Positions 25,456 to 33,638 of a stretch of DNA of 64,000 bases are shown here, in pieces. Every line of letters starts with the position of its first letter. The first letter of the stretch is position 1. The notes under the pieces were generated by a model. The model saw only the letters and a program-made list of their open reading frames with translations. It had not been told where the DNA came from and ran no database searches. Both the position numbers and the translations under genes were made by a program. This DNA is from an uncultured Alphaproteobacteria bacterium. GTDB taxonomy: Bacteria; Pseudomonadota; Alphaproteobacteria; Rhizobiales; Beijerinckiaceae. Location: positions 1 through 64,000 of the forward strand of contig CALKHP010000060.1 in assembly GCA_937988775.1 (NCBI GenBank), read 5' to 3'.

Positions 25456-26916
25456 TCAGAGCGCCATCGGCGGGGCGCGAAAACCGCCGAATGCCTGCTC
25501 GATCATCGCCGCGACCGCGATGGCCGTCATGTCCTCGTGCTCGCCGGCGATGATCTGCACGCCGCTCGGCAGGCCGTTGGCGGCCAGCCCCACCGGGGCC
25601 TCGGCCGCCGGCAGATGCGCGCCCGTGGCGAGGCCAGCCCAACTCATGATGTCGAAATACGGGCGGGGCGCGCCGTTGACGCTGATGCGGCGGGCGTGAA
25701 TGTCGGGGGTATGGTCGTGGGCGATTGCGTTGACGGGCGCCGGCGGGCACAGCAGCACGTCGTAATCGGCGAAGAACGCCGCCCAGGCCTGCTTGAGGGC
25801 GAGGCGCCGCTCGAGCAGCCGGGCATAAAGATTGGCATCGAGCTTGGCGCCACGGGCCTGCAACGCCTCGTGCGAGCGGTCGCCGGCGGCGAAACTCGCG
25901 GCGCGGGCGGCGATGCGATCGCGGATCTTTTCCGGCAGGCCGGCGGCGACCAACGCGTGATTGAGCAGCGCGAACACCTCGAACGCCTCGAAGAAGCTGA
26001 AGGAGGGGCGGGCATTGCGCGACACGATGGCGCCGGCGGCCTCGAGCCTGTCGGCGGCGGCAAGCACGCCGTCACGCACCATGGCATCGACCGGGGCCGC
26101 TTCGTCATCGGCCCAGACGGCGACGCGCAGGCCCTTCGGCTCGTGCTGCCGCGCCGGGCGCAGCTTGATGCCGCCCTCGCGGCCGGCCTCGGCCATGATC
26201 GGCAGCAGCAGCGCCAGATCGCCGGCCGAGCGCGCGAGCGGCCCGCCGACCACCAGATCGGTCTGGCTCTTGAGCCGCATTCCAGGCGCCGGCGGCACGT
26301 GGCCGTAAGTGGTGACGAGCCCCCAGGTCGGCTTGAGCCCGAACAGGCCGCAGCAATGGGCCGGCCAGCGGATCGAGCCGCCGAGATCCGAACCAAGTTC
26401 GAATGCGGCCATGCCGGTCGCGACCGCCACCGCCGCCCCGCCCGAGGAGCCGCCCGGCGAACGCGCCACGTCCCACGGGTTGTTGGTGGTGCCGTAGATT
26501 GGATTGTAGCTCTGGAAATCGCCGGAGAACGGCGGCACGTTGGTCTTGCCGAGGATCACCGCGCCGGCGCTGCGCAGCGCCGAGACGGTGGGCGCATCGA
26601 CCTCCGGCACCCGGTCCTTGAAGCTCGGCACGCCGGCGGTCGAGACCAGGCCGGCCACGTCATAGGCATCCTTGATGGTGATCGGCAGCCCCTCGAGCGG
26701 GCGCGCCTCGCCATCGGCGATGCGCCGGTCGCTATCGGCCGCCGCCCGCCGGCTGGCCTCGTCGTCACGGGCAACGACCGCGTTGAGCGCCGGGTTCAGC
26801 CGCGCGATCCGCGCCAGCGCCGCCTCGGTGAGGTCCGCCGCGCTCACGCGGCGCTCGAGCAGGGCGTCGCGCATGGCCGTGGCCGGAGAAAGCAGCAGGT
26901 GGTCGAGGGAACTCAT
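25456..26916 (-). CDS. Amidase (amidase signature family)
   Basis: A 486-residue amidase with the Ser-cisSer-Lys triad: the lysine in PITIKDAYDVAG, the cis-serine in the glycine/serine-rich block GGSSGGAAVAVATGMAAF, and the nucleophile in LGSDLGGSIRWPA. The family hydrolyses carboxamides of many kinds, including the GatA subunit of tRNA amidotransferase, but the lack of gatB/gatC neighbours and the closing segment (AAEAPVGLAANGLPSGVQI) suggest a catabolic amidase. I chose ATG 26916 (MSSLDHLLL); the frame runs back to 27057 through repeat DNA. The MarR gene upstream is on the same strand. Confidence 0.93.
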   Translation of the reverse strand: MSSLDHLLLSPATAMRDALLERRVSAADLTEAALARIARLNPALNAVVARDDEASRRAAADSDRRIADGEARPLEGLPITIKDAYDVAGLVSTAGVPSFKDRVPEVDAPTVSALRSAGAVILGKTNVPPFSGDFQSYNPIYGTTNNPWDVARSPGGSSGGAAVAVATGMAAFELGSDLGGSIRWPAHCCGLFGLKPTWGLVTTYGHVPPAPGMRLKSQTDLVVGGPLARSAGDLALLLPIMAEAGREGGIKLRPARQHEPKGLRVAVWADDEAAPVDAMVRDGVLAAADRLEAAGAIVSRNARPSFSFFEAFEVFALLNHALVAAGLPEKIRDRIAARAASFAAGDRSHEALQARGAKLDANLYARLLERRLALKQAWAAFFADYDVLLCPPAPVNAIAHDHTPDIHARRISVNGAPRPYFDIMSWAGLATGAHLPAAEAPVGLAANGLPSGVQIIAGEHEDMTAIAVAAMIEQAFGGFRAPPMAL

Positions 26917-27022
26917 GCGCAATGTCTTTCGGCTGCCCGAGGGGTCTCGCGGCGTGTTTCGACGTGCTTGATAAACGGATCGGGCGGGAATTTGAACGGT
27001 TGATTTGCCGGGTGCGCGCGGC

Positions 27023-27235
27023 GCGGAAATGGCTGGATGCCGGGTCAAGCCCGGCAAAAGACCGCTGCGGTCCCTCCGGCGTCTTGTCCCGGCCTTGAGC
27101 CGGGACCCACCGGACGCTGCGGCGCCTCTCGTATCGGGATCGGCCGGTCAAGCCGTCCGATGACGGCTGAACCGTTTCATGCTTTACCCTCCACCGTCAT
27201 GGGCCGGTTCATCCGGCCCATCCCGACTGGTGGAG
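27023..27235. repeat. Family B palindromic repeat array
   Basis: The gap between the amidase and marR genes is filled by the same modules as 23888-24125: GCCGGG-TCAAG-CCCGGC, then GTCCCGGC-CTTGA-GCCGGGAC, then a TCGGCCGGTCAAGCCGTCCGA variant and GGGCCGG-TTCAT-CCGGCCC. The linkers (AAAAGACCG and a GTCTTGTC box) are also shared, so the array behaves as one copied block. I see nothing else here. Confidence 0.8.
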
Positions 27236-27245
27236 CGCATCAGCC

Positions 27246-27734
27246 TCACGGCTCGGCCGGCGGCAGATCGCCCTCCTGTTCGGCACGGGCGATATCGCGC
27301 CATTGCGCCAGCAGGCGGCCGAGCATCGCGACGTCGCCATGCGCCATCCGCCCCAGCGTGGCGCGCACGAAATCATCCTGCGCGGCCAGCCCGAGCGCGA
27401 CTTTCCCTTCGCCCGCCGGCGTGATGAACAGCGAATGCGAGCGCCTGTCGCCGGGAATGGCGCGGCGCTCGACGAAACCCGCCTCGACAAGGCGATCGAT
27501 CAGCCCGGAGACGTTGCCCTTGGTGACGTAGAGCCGGGCCGCCAGCGTCTGCTGCGTGATGCCTCGGTTCTGGTCGAGCACGGTGAGCGCGTCGAACTGC
27601 GCGATCGACAGGCCAATGCCTTTCAGCCAGGTGCTGGCGATGCCGCTCAGCCGCTGGTGCAGGCGCAGGAAACGAATCCAGATCCGCACCGGATCGGCGG
27701 CGTTTTCGGGCGTTTCGTGGCTCGGCCTCGTCAT
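27246..27734 (-). CDS. MarR family transcriptional regulator
   Basis: A 162-residue winged-helix regulator. Helical dimerisation segments flank the DNA-binding core: TQQTLAARLYVTKGNVSGLIDRLVEAGFVERRAIPGDRRSHSLFIT is the standard MarR wHTH with the DxRxxxLxLT wing. It starts 151 bp upstream of the divergent acyl-CoA synthetase start, so it probably controls that gene, itself, or the amidase downstream. A fatty acyl or aromatic-acid CoA thioester is a plausible ligand, by analogy only. Confidence 0.92.
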   Translation of the reverse strand: MTRPSHETPENAADPVRIWIRFLRLHQRLSGIASTWLKGIGLSIAQFDALTVLDQNRGITQQTLAARLYVTKGNVSGLIDRLVEAGFVERRAIPGDRRSHSLFITPAGEGKVALGLAAQDDFVRATLGRMAHGDVAMLGRLLAQWRDIARAEQEGDLPPAEP

Positions 27735-27885
27735 GGCGGCACATTAAGGTGACGTGCCCCCGCGAGGCAATGGCGCGGCCGGAACTCGCCGGAAGGATGA
27801 GAGCAATGCTGTTCATTTGATGCGGCGATCGGCTAATATCGCCGCAAATCACATGACGGCCGAAGGGATGGCCGGGAGGAAACGA

Positions 27886-29514
27886 ATGCTGGGTTTGATG
27901 CAGGATTGGCCGTTGCTGATGCACCGGATCATCGATCATGCGGCGCTTTACCATGGCCGCCGCGAGGTGGTCAGCCGTTCCGTCGAGGGCCCGATCCATC
28001 GCACCAATTATGCGCAAGTCGCCGCCCGCGCCCGCAAGGTCGCGCAGCGCCTGGCGCGCGATGGCGTCAAGCAGGGTGACCGCGTCGCGACGCTCGCCTG
28101 GAACACCTGGCGCCATCTCGAGGCGTGGTACGGCATTACCGGCATCGGCGCCGTGTACCACACCGTCAATCCGCGCCTGTTCCCGGACCAGATCGTCTGG
28201 ATCGTCAATGACGCGGAGGACCGCGTCATCATGGTCGACCTGACCTTCGTGCCGCTGCTCGAGCAGATCCAGGACCGGCTGCCCGGCGTCGAGCGCTTCG
28301 TGATCCTGACCGACGCCGCGCATATGCCGCAGACGACGCTGCGCAACGCGACTTGCTATGAGGAGTGGATCGGCGCCGTCGATGGCGACTTCGCCTGGGC
28401 CGCGTTCGACGAGAACACCGCCGCCGGCCTGTGCTACACCTCCGGCACCACCGGCTCGCCGAAGGGCGTGCTGTATTCGCACCGCTCCAACGTGCTGCAC
28501 GCCATGATTGCGTGCACGAGCGGCATGCTCGGCCTCGCTTCGTCGGATGTCGTGCTGCCCGTGGTGCCGATGTTCCACGCCAATGCCTGGTCGCTCGGCC
28601 ATTCCGTGCCGATGGCCGGCGCCAAGCTGGTGCTGCCGGGCGCCAAGCTCGATGGCGCCAGCGTGCATGAACTGATCGTCGGCGAGGGCGTGACCTTCTC
28701 GGCCGGCGTGCCGACGGTGTGGTTCGGCCTGCTGGCGCATCTGGAGGCGACCGGCGCCGATCTCGGCCACATGACCCGCACGGTGATCGGCGGCTCGGCC
28801 TGCCCGCGCGCCATGAGCAAGGCGTTCAAGGAGCGCTACGACGTGCAGGTGATGCATGCCTGGGGCATGACCGAGATGAGCCCGCTCGGCACGGTATGCA
28901 CGCTGAAGCCGGAAGTCGCCGGGCTGGAAGGCGATGCCTATTTCGACCTGATGATGAAGCAGGGCCATTCGCCCTTCGGCGTCGACATGAAGATCACCGA
29001 TGACGATGGGACCGAACTCGCCCGCGACGGCAAGGTGTTCGGCCGGCTCAAGGTGCGCGGACCGGCGGTTGCCCGGCGCTATTTCCGGCATGAGAACGAG
29101 GAAATCCTCGACGCCGACGGCTATTTCGATACCGGCGATGTCGGCACCATCGATCCGAACGGCTATCTCCAGATCACCGACCGCGCCAAGGATGTCATCA
29201 AGTCCGGCGGCGAGTGGATTTCCTCGATCGACCTGGAAAACCTCGCCGTCGCCCATCCCGATGTCGCCGAAGCCGCGGTGATCGGCGTGGCGCATCCGAA
29301 ATGGGACGAGCGGCCGCTGCTCGTCATCGTGCCCAAGAAGGGTGCCCTGAGCGACCCGAGCGCCGTGATCGATTTCATGCAGGGCAAGATCGCCAAATGG
29401 TGGCTGCCCGACGCCGCCGTCATCGTCGATGAAATCCCCCATACCGCCACCGGCAAGATCGACAAGGTGACGCTGCGCAAGCGGCTCGCCGATTACCGCC
29501 TGCCGGGGTTCTGA
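27886..29514 (+). CDS. Fatty-acyl/methylthiopropionyl-CoA ligase (AMP-binding, DmdB-like)
   Basis: A 542-residue acyl-CoA synthetase that activates a carboxylate to its CoA thioester via acyl-AMP. Motifs: P-loop YTSGTTGSPKGVLYSHRS, HAWGMTEMSPLG, DGYFDTGDVGTID, DRAKDVIKSGGEWIS, and the catalytic Lys in HTATGKIDKVTL. The beginning MLGLMQDWPLLMHRIIDHAA is the start I recall for medium/long-chain and DmdB-type 3-methylmercaptopropionate-CoA ligases; substrate is not fixed by sequence. GGGAGGAAACGA before ATG 27886 decides the start. It is divergent from the MarR gene. Confidence 0.93.
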   Translation: MLGLMQDWPLLMHRIIDHAALYHGRREVVSRSVEGPIHRTNYAQVAARARKVAQRLARDGVKQGDRVATLAWNTWRHLEAWYGITGIGAVYHTVNPRLFPDQIVWIVNDAEDRVIMVDLTFVPLLEQIQDRLPGVERFVILTDAAHMPQTTLRNATCYEEWIGAVDGDFAWAAFDENTAAGLCYTSGTTGSPKGVLYSHRSNVLHAMIACTSGMLGLASSDVVLPVVPMFHANAWSLGHSVPMAGAKLVLPGAKLDGASVHELIVGEGVTFSAGVPTVWFGLLAHLEATGADLGHMTRTVIGGSACPRAMSKAFKERYDVQVMHAWGMTEMSPLGTVCTLKPEVAGLEGDAYFDLMMKQGHSPFGVDMKITDDDGTELARDGKVFGRLKVRGPAVARRYFRHENEEILDADGYFDTGDVGTIDPNGYLQITDRAKDVIKSGGEWISSIDLENLAVAHPDVAEAAVIGVAHPKWDERPLLVIVPKKGALSDPSAVIDFMQGKIAKWWLPDAAVIVDEIPHTATGKIDKVTLRKRLADYRLPGF

Positions 29515-29543
29515 GCGGGGGGCGGGGGACGCAGAATGGTCTG

Positions 29544-29650
29544 CCTTCTCCTCTTGCGGGAGAAGATGGCCCGAAGGGCCGGATGAGGGGTAGCGGCGCG
29601 CTGCACCCCTCATCCCCCTGCCGGGACCTTCTCCCGCAAGCGGGAGAAGG
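29544..29650. repeat. Family A composite repeat, variant inverted pair
   Basis: A variant forward unit (CCTTCTCCTCTTGCGGGAGAAG with tail TGGCCC-GAA-GGGCCGGATGAGGGG) is followed by an inverted unit (about 29606-29650: CCCCTCATCCCCCTGCCGGGA then CCTTCTCCCGCAAGCGGGAGAAGG). The forward copy carries a different second dyad than the other composites, so tails can be exchanged or have diverged independently. Confidence 0.82.
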
Positions 29651-29717
29651 AGCGCGCCGCGCGACGTGGCTTCAGCATGGGCTGACAAGCCGGCCATCCT
29701 GACATATCCATCATCGC

Positions 29718-30491
29718 ATGCGCCGCTTGCCGCCGGACCCTTTGTCGATACGCGCCGTGTGGGCGCGCCGCCTCGGCTGGTTCGCCGCAGCCGTGACGCT
29801 GATCGGCGTGCTGGCGACGCGCGCCGGGCTGCTGCCCTACCATCAGGGCATCGTCGTGCTCGGCGCCGGCGCCGCCGTCGCGCTGCTCGCCTTCGTGCTC
29901 GCGCTCGTGGCGCTGGTGGAAATCTGGAATATCGGCGCGCGCGGCCTGCGTCAGGCGCTGGTCGGCTTCCTGCTCTCGCTCGTGCTGCTCGCCGGCCCGG
30001 CGAGCCTTGGGGTGCGCGCCATGGCGACGCCGGCGCTCAACGACATCTCGACCGATCTCGCCGATCCGCCGCATTTTTCCCGCACCCGCGCCGCGCTCGC
30101 CGCCCGCGATGGCGTCGTGCCGGGGCAATCGAGCGCCGCGACGCGCGCCGCGCAGCGCCGGCATTACGCCGATATCAAGCCGCTTGAACTCGACCTGCCG
30201 ATCGACGAGGCGCTGCCGGTGGTGAATGCCGTGATCGAGGCCATGGGCTGGCGCGTCATCGCCCGGCAGGAGCCCTCGCGCCGGGGTGGCCCGGCCCGCA
30301 TCGACGCGCTCGAATCCAGCCTCGTGCTGCGCCTGCCCGATGACATCGCGGTGCGGGTCACGCCGCTGATCGAGCGCACGCGCATCGATATCCGCTCCGT
30401 CTCGCGCCATGGCGAGCGCGATCTTGGCGGCAATGCCGCCCGCGTGCGCCGCTTCCTGGCCGCCTTGCAGCTCGAGGCGCGCGGCCGCTGA
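29718..30491 (+). CDS. DUF1499 domain membrane protein
   Basis: A 257-residue protein with three N-terminal transmembrane helices (about residues 18-38, 46-70, 80-100) and a C-terminal soluble DUF1499 domain starting at NDISTDLADPPHF, the domain's usual entry motif. The DUF1499 part (about 107-250) contains SVSRHGERDLGGNAARVRRFL. The biochemical role of DUF1499 is unknown to me. It is flanked by family A repeats on both sides and has no close operon partners. Confidence 0.85.
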   Translation: MRRLPPDPLSIRAVWARRLGWFAAAVTLIGVLATRAGLLPYHQGIVVLGAGAAVALLAFVLALVALVEIWNIGARGLRQALVGFLLSLVLLAGPASLGVRAMATPALNDISTDLADPPHFSRTRAALAARDGVVPGQSSAATRAAQRRHYADIKPLELDLPIDEALPVVNAVIEAMGWRVIARQEPSRRGGPARIDALESSLVLRLPDDIAVRVTPLIERTRIDIRSVSRHGERDLGGNAARVRRFLAALQLEARGR

Positions 30492-30582
30492 ATGTCGGCC
30501 CGGAAAATGTTAGCCGCGCCGGCTCATGCCGGGACCTGCACCTCATTCCAGAGAGCGTTGCGGCGGCGTAGGTGTGGGAAAC

Positions 30583-30693
30583 CCTTCTCCCGCTTGCGGG
30601 AGAAGGTGTCTGCGTAGCAGACGGATGAGGGGTCATGGCGCGCCGTTTTCCCTCATCCCCCTGCCGGGACCTTCTCCCGCTTGCGGGAGAAGG
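30583..30693. repeat. Family A composite repeat, inverted pair
   Basis: Same 111-bp organisation as 15311-15421: forward hairpin with GTCTGC-GTA-GCAGAC and GGATGAGGGG, spacer ATGGCGCGCCGTTTTC, then inverted CCTCATCCCCCTGCCGGGA and a second TTCTCCCGC hairpin. The loop and one base of the small dyad differ, showing independent drift of copies. Confidence 0.88.
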
Positions 30694-30736
30694 GGATCAT
30701 TCTGCCGCCGGAATGAGCCTGTAGAACGGTGTCTGG

Positions 30737-31048
30737 TCAGGCGTGCGCGAGTGCCAGCGCCCTCGCGCCGGCATCGTCTTCGTCATTGGCAGCCGGTGGC
30801 GGCAGCACATCGACCTGCCGCACCACCGGATGGCGCATCAGCCGCTCGGCGATCACCGCCGCGCCGGTGCCCTGCGGCACCTCAAGCGTCAGCATCGCCT
30901 CGGTCTCGCCGGTGGCGGTGGTCTCGAGCGTCATGGCGTGCAGGCCGAGCCCGAAGCGCTGCGCGTCGATGAGCAGGCGGATCGCCCCGTCATAGGCCTC
31001 GTTCAGCCTGGCCCTGAATACGGTTCGCTGCTGCGCTGGCGCTGTCAT
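30737..31048 (-). CDS. Small ACT-domain-like protein
   Basis: A 103-residue protein. From about residue 8 it follows the pattern of an ACT-type regulatory domain: a conserved strand FGLGLHAMTLETTATGETEAMLTLEVPQG, then a helix and strand ending HPVVRQVDVLPP, as in IlvM/IlvN-like small subunits. The tail is acidic then alanine-rich. It is divergently transcribed from the lrp-type gene across a 159-bp gap, so it is likely a target or partner of that regulator and may sense an amino acid. I chose ATG 31048, which follows GGGAGACAG. Confidence 0.65.
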   Translation of the reverse strand: MTAPAQQRTVFRARLNEAYDGAIRLLIDAQRFGLGLHAMTLETTATGETEAMLTLEVPQGTGAAVIAERLMRHPVVRQVDVLPPPAANDEDDAGARALALAHA

Positions 31049-31142
31049 CGCTGTCTCCCGAAATCGTCCGGCGCAAGTTCGTCCGTTGCGAACTTGCGCC
31101 ATGCGCGAATTTGCTCGTGGGCGCAGCATAGGGCGACAATAA

Positions 31143-31188
31143 CAGAACATTTTACCGTTCTTCTGCTATATCGCGTATCCTGCAGAAC
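31143..31188. promoter_or_regulatory. Candidate Lrp-type operator between divergent ACT and lrp genes
   Basis: AGAAC-ATTTTACC-GTTCT (31144-31161) is a dyad with an AT-rich centre, the general form of Lrp/AsnC sites, and a further CAGAAC half-site lies at 31183-31188, 20 bp before the lrp start. It could serve autoregulation and control of the ACT gene. Inferred from form and position. Confidence 0.4.
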
Positions 31189-31207
31189 AGGATCGAGAGA
31201 AATCATC

Positions 31208-31720
31208 ATGAGGCAGAACGTACATTCTGACATGGCGCCCGGCCGGCCGGCGCCGCTCGATCTGATCGACCGCAGGATCCTGGCGGCGTTGCGCCGCAAC
31301 GGCCGCCTGACGATGAACGAACTCGCCGCCGAGGTCGGCCTGTCGGCCTCGCCATGCTGGACGCGCGTGCGGCGGCTGGAAGCCTCCGGCGTCATCACCG
31401 GCTACGCGGCGCTGATCGACCAGCGCGCCATCGGCATCGCCAACATCATCTTCGTCGAGGTTACGCTCGATCGCCATGACGACCGCATGCTGGAGCGCTT
31501 CGGCGAGGCGCTCGCCCGCATCCCGGAGGTGCTCGACGCTTATCTCGTCACCGGCGACTATGACTATCTCGTCCGGGTCGCGGTCACGAGCACCGAGCAT
31601 TACGAGCGCTTCCTGCGCGACAGCCTGTACCGCATCGAGGGCATCCGCCACTCGCGCTCAACCTTCGCGCTGCGCACGCTCAAACAGGCGAGTTCCGTCG
31701 ATCCGATGCTGGTGGGATAG
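31208..31720 (+). CDS. Lrp/AsnC family transcriptional regulator
   Basis: A 170-residue feast/famine regulator. The N-terminal HTH is LDLIDRRILAALRRNGRLTMNELAAEVGLSASPCWTRVRRLE in type, and the C-terminal RAM domain contains VLDAYLVTGDYDYLVRVAV, the usual effector-binding GxxDY region. It should respond to an amino acid and bind upstream of itself and the divergent ACT gene. ATG 31208 gives a 17-residue leader before the HTH, normal for the family. Confidence 0.94.
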   Translation: MRQNVHSDMAPGRPAPLDLIDRRILAALRRNGRLTMNELAAEVGLSASPCWTRVRRLEASGVITGYAALIDQRAIGIANIIFVEVTLDRHDDRMLERFGEALARIPEVLDAYLVTGDYDYLVRVAVTSTEHYERFLRDSLYRIEGIRHSRSTFALRTLKQASSVDPMLVG

Positions 31721-31767
31721 GCGGTGTGATCCAGCGGCTCGAAAGAAGCCTCTTTTCCTACCTCGCC

Positions 31768-31837
31768 CTCATGCTGAGCCTGTCGAAGCATGATCCAGAG
31801 AGCACTGAAACATCCTTCGACAGGCTCTCAGGATGAG
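31768..31837. repeat. Family D inverted repeat (CTTCGACAGGCTCAG type)
   Basis: CTCATGCTGAGCCTGTCGAAGCATG (31768-31792) and CATCCTTCGACAGGCTCTCAGGATGAG (31811-31837) are near-perfect inverted copies separated by 18 bp. The element lies between two convergent genes (lrp-type and MBL hydrolase), where it could form a hairpin in either transcript. The core resembles a repeat common in alphaproteobacterial intergenic DNA. Confidence 0.75.
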
Positions 31838-31894
31838 GCAGAATTTGTTGAGAGAGTAGGGGCTGAAAAATCCGGCTATGCCGCCAACGGTCTG

Positions 31895-32806
31895 TCACGC
31901 CGCCTCGTACACGCTGTCGAGCGCGGCCGGGCCGTCGCTGCTGGCGATGCCGCGTTGCACCATGTCCTCGAGATGCGCGAATACCGACAGCGCCGCCGCG
32001 CCATGCAGGCGCGGGTCGAGCCCGTCATAGAGCCGCGGCACGATCTGCGCGATCAGCCGGTCGCCGGCCTTGAGCCGTTGCAGGATGGCGGTTTCGCGCG
32101 CGCGGCGATGGCTGGCGATGGCGCGCACGAAGCGCTGCGGCTCGCTCACCGGCCCGCCATGGCCCGGCCAGTAGATCGCATCGTTGCGGGTGCGCAGCTT
32201 GTCGAGCGAGGCCATATACGGGCCCATGGCGCCATCGGGCGGCGCGACGATGGTCGTCGACCAGCCCATGACGTGATCGCCGGAAAACAGCGCGTTTTCC
32301 GCCGCGAACGCGAAAGCCAGATGGTTCATGGTATGGCCGGGCGTCGCCACCGCCTGCAGGCTCAGCCCGTTGAAGTCGAGCGTCTCGCCGTCGGCGAGGA
32401 CGCGATCGGGCGCATAGGCCATGTCGGCGCTGGCATCGAGCCGGCGCGCTTCCGTGGCGTTGGCGTCGCGCGCCGCGATATGCGGGCCGCAGCCGACGAC
32501 CAGCGCGCCGGTCGCGGCCTTCAGCGCCACCGCGCCCGGTGAATGGTCGCGATGGGTATGCGTGATGACGATATGGCTGACCGTCTCGCCGCCGACCGCC
32601 GCGAGCAGCGCCGCCGTCTGGCCCGCATCCTCCGGGCCGGGATCGATGATCGCCACCGTGCCGCGCCCGACAATGTAGCTGCATGTGCCGGTGAAGGTGA
32701 ACGGGCTGGCATTGCCCGCCACCACGCGGCGGATCAGCGGCGAAACCTGCACGACCGTTTTCGGCGGCGCATCGAAGGAACGATCGAACGGGATGTCCTC
32801 GGCCAT
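31895..32806 (-). CDS. MBL-fold metallo-hydrolase (LACTB2-like)
   Basis: A 303-residue metallo-beta-lactamase-fold hydrolase. The metal motif is VITHTHRDHSPGAVALK, followed by ATPGHTMNHLAF, FSGDHVMGW, and a terminal WPGHGGPV, so all di-metal ligands are present. A C-terminal winged-helix-like segment (RRARETAILQRLKAGDRLI) matches the LACTB2/glyoxalase-II-like group that hydrolyses thioesters or RNA. ATG 32806 is preceded by AGGA with suitable spacing; an ATG at 32827 is the alternative. Divergent from bioY. Confidence 0.92.
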   Translation of the reverse strand: MAEDIPFDRSFDAPPKTVVQVSPLIRRVVAGNASPFTFTGTCSYIVGRGTVAIIDPGPEDAGQTAALLAAVGGETVSHIVITHTHRDHSPGAVALKAATGALVVGCGPHIAARDANATEARRLDASADMAYAPDRVLADGETLDFNGLSLQAVATPGHTMNHLAFAFAAENALFSGDHVMGWSTTIVAPPDGAMGPYMASLDKLRTRNDAIYWPGHGGPVSEPQRFVRAIASHRRARETAILQRLKAGDRLIAQIVPRLYDGLDPRLHGAAALSVFAHLEDMVQRGIASSDGPAALDSVYEAA

Positions 32807-32901
32807 GATTTTCCTGTTACCTTGCATGCGCTGTGGCGCTTGTGACGGCGCGATAATGCTCTTAATAGGTTTGCGCCCTGGGCTTGTCAGCCCATGGCAA
32901 C

Positions 32902-32927
32902 ACGATTCGACAAGACGATTCGACAAG
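32902..32927. repeat. Perfect 13-bp tandem duplication upstream of bioY
   Basis: ACGATTCGACAAG occurs twice back to back, and a third partial copy (ACGTTCGA) runs into the bioY ribosome-binding site. It lies in the bioY leader, 19 bp before the start codon, where copy number could change leader structure or spacing. Confidence 0.75.
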
Positions 32928-32945
32928 ACGTTCGAGGAGATGTTC

Positions 32946-33557
32946 ATGAACCTGCCCGGCCCGACCCTCGCCAGCCGCCTGTTGCCCGCCGGCCGTATCG
33001 GGGCTGCGCTGCGCGCCGTTCTGCTGGTTGCCGCCGGCACCGCGCTGCTCACGCTCTCCGCCAAGGTCATCGTGCCGTTCTATCCGGTCAACATGACGCT
33101 TCAGACCTTCGCCGTGCTGCTGATCGGCGCGGTCTACGGTCCGCGCCTCGGCGTGCTGACGGTGCTCGCCTATTTTGCCGAGGGGCTCGCCGGCCTGCCG
33201 GTCTTCACCAGCACGCCGCCGCTGCCGGCTGGCCCGGGCTATTTCATGGGGCCGACCGGCGGCTTCCTGATCGGCTTCCTGGTCACCGCCGCCGTTGCAG
33301 GCTTCGCTGTGCAGCGCGGCCTCGGCAAACGTCCGGTGGCGCTGTTCCTGGCGCTGCTCGCCGGGCAGGTCGTGCTGTTCGGGCTCGGCTTGCTGTGGCT
33401 GTCGCAATTCGCAGCTCTGCCGAACGGCGTGACTGGCCTCGGCCTCATCAAGACATGGCACGCCGCGATCGCGCCCTTCCTGCTCGGCGATCTGGTCAAG
33501 ACCGCGCTCGCCGCGCTGCTCATCACCGGCCTGTGCCGGAAAGCCGGGCAAGCCTGA
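32946..33557 (+). CDS. bioY: Biotin transporter BioY (ECF S component)
   Basis: A 203-residue integral membrane protein with about six TM helices. Family motifs are VPFYPVNMTLQTFAVLLIG near residue 40-58, GPRLGVLTVLAYFAEGLAGLPVF, and GPTGGFLIGFLVTA. BioY is the biotin-binding S component of an energy-coupling-factor importer; no BioM/BioN genes are adjacent, so it may act alone (reported for some BioY) or use a distant ECF module. CGAGGAG 7 nt before ATG 32946 sets the start; an ATG at 32940 is also in frame. An intrinsic terminator follows. Confidence 0.95.
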   Translation: MNLPGPTLASRLLPAGRIGAALRAVLLVAAGTALLTLSAKVIVPFYPVNMTLQTFAVLLIGAVYGPRLGVLTVLAYFAEGLAGLPVFTSTPPLPAGPGYFMGPTGGFLIGFLVTAAVAGFAVQRGLGKRPVALFLALLAGQVVLFGLGLLWLSQFAALPNGVTGLGLIKTWHAAIAPFLLGDLVKTALAALLITGLCRKAGQA

Positions 33558-33581
33558 GCGGAAACGATACGAAAACAAAAG

Positions 33582-33607
33582 AAAAGCCGGGTTCCCACCC
33601 GGCTTTT
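33582..33607. terminator. Intrinsic, probably bidirectional terminator between bioY and ribA
   Basis: AAAAGCCGGGT-TCCC-ACCCGGCTTTTT: 11-bp stem, tetraloop, T-run on the plus strand and a complementary A-run that gives a T-run on the minus strand. It sits between convergent genes and can serve both. Confidence 0.9.
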
Positions 33608-33638
33608 TGCTGTCTGGCCTGGCCTTTTCCTGGCTGGC

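Noticed and set aside
27754..27885. An earlier start for the acyl-CoA synthetase at 27754
   Set aside because: The 44 extra codons are unlike the family, and GGGAGGAAACGA before ATG 27886 is a far better ribosome-binding site.
32807..32945. BioR operator (TTATMKATAA) upstream of bioY
   Set aside because: No match in the region; only AT-rich CTTAATAGG was seen, which does not fit the palindrome.
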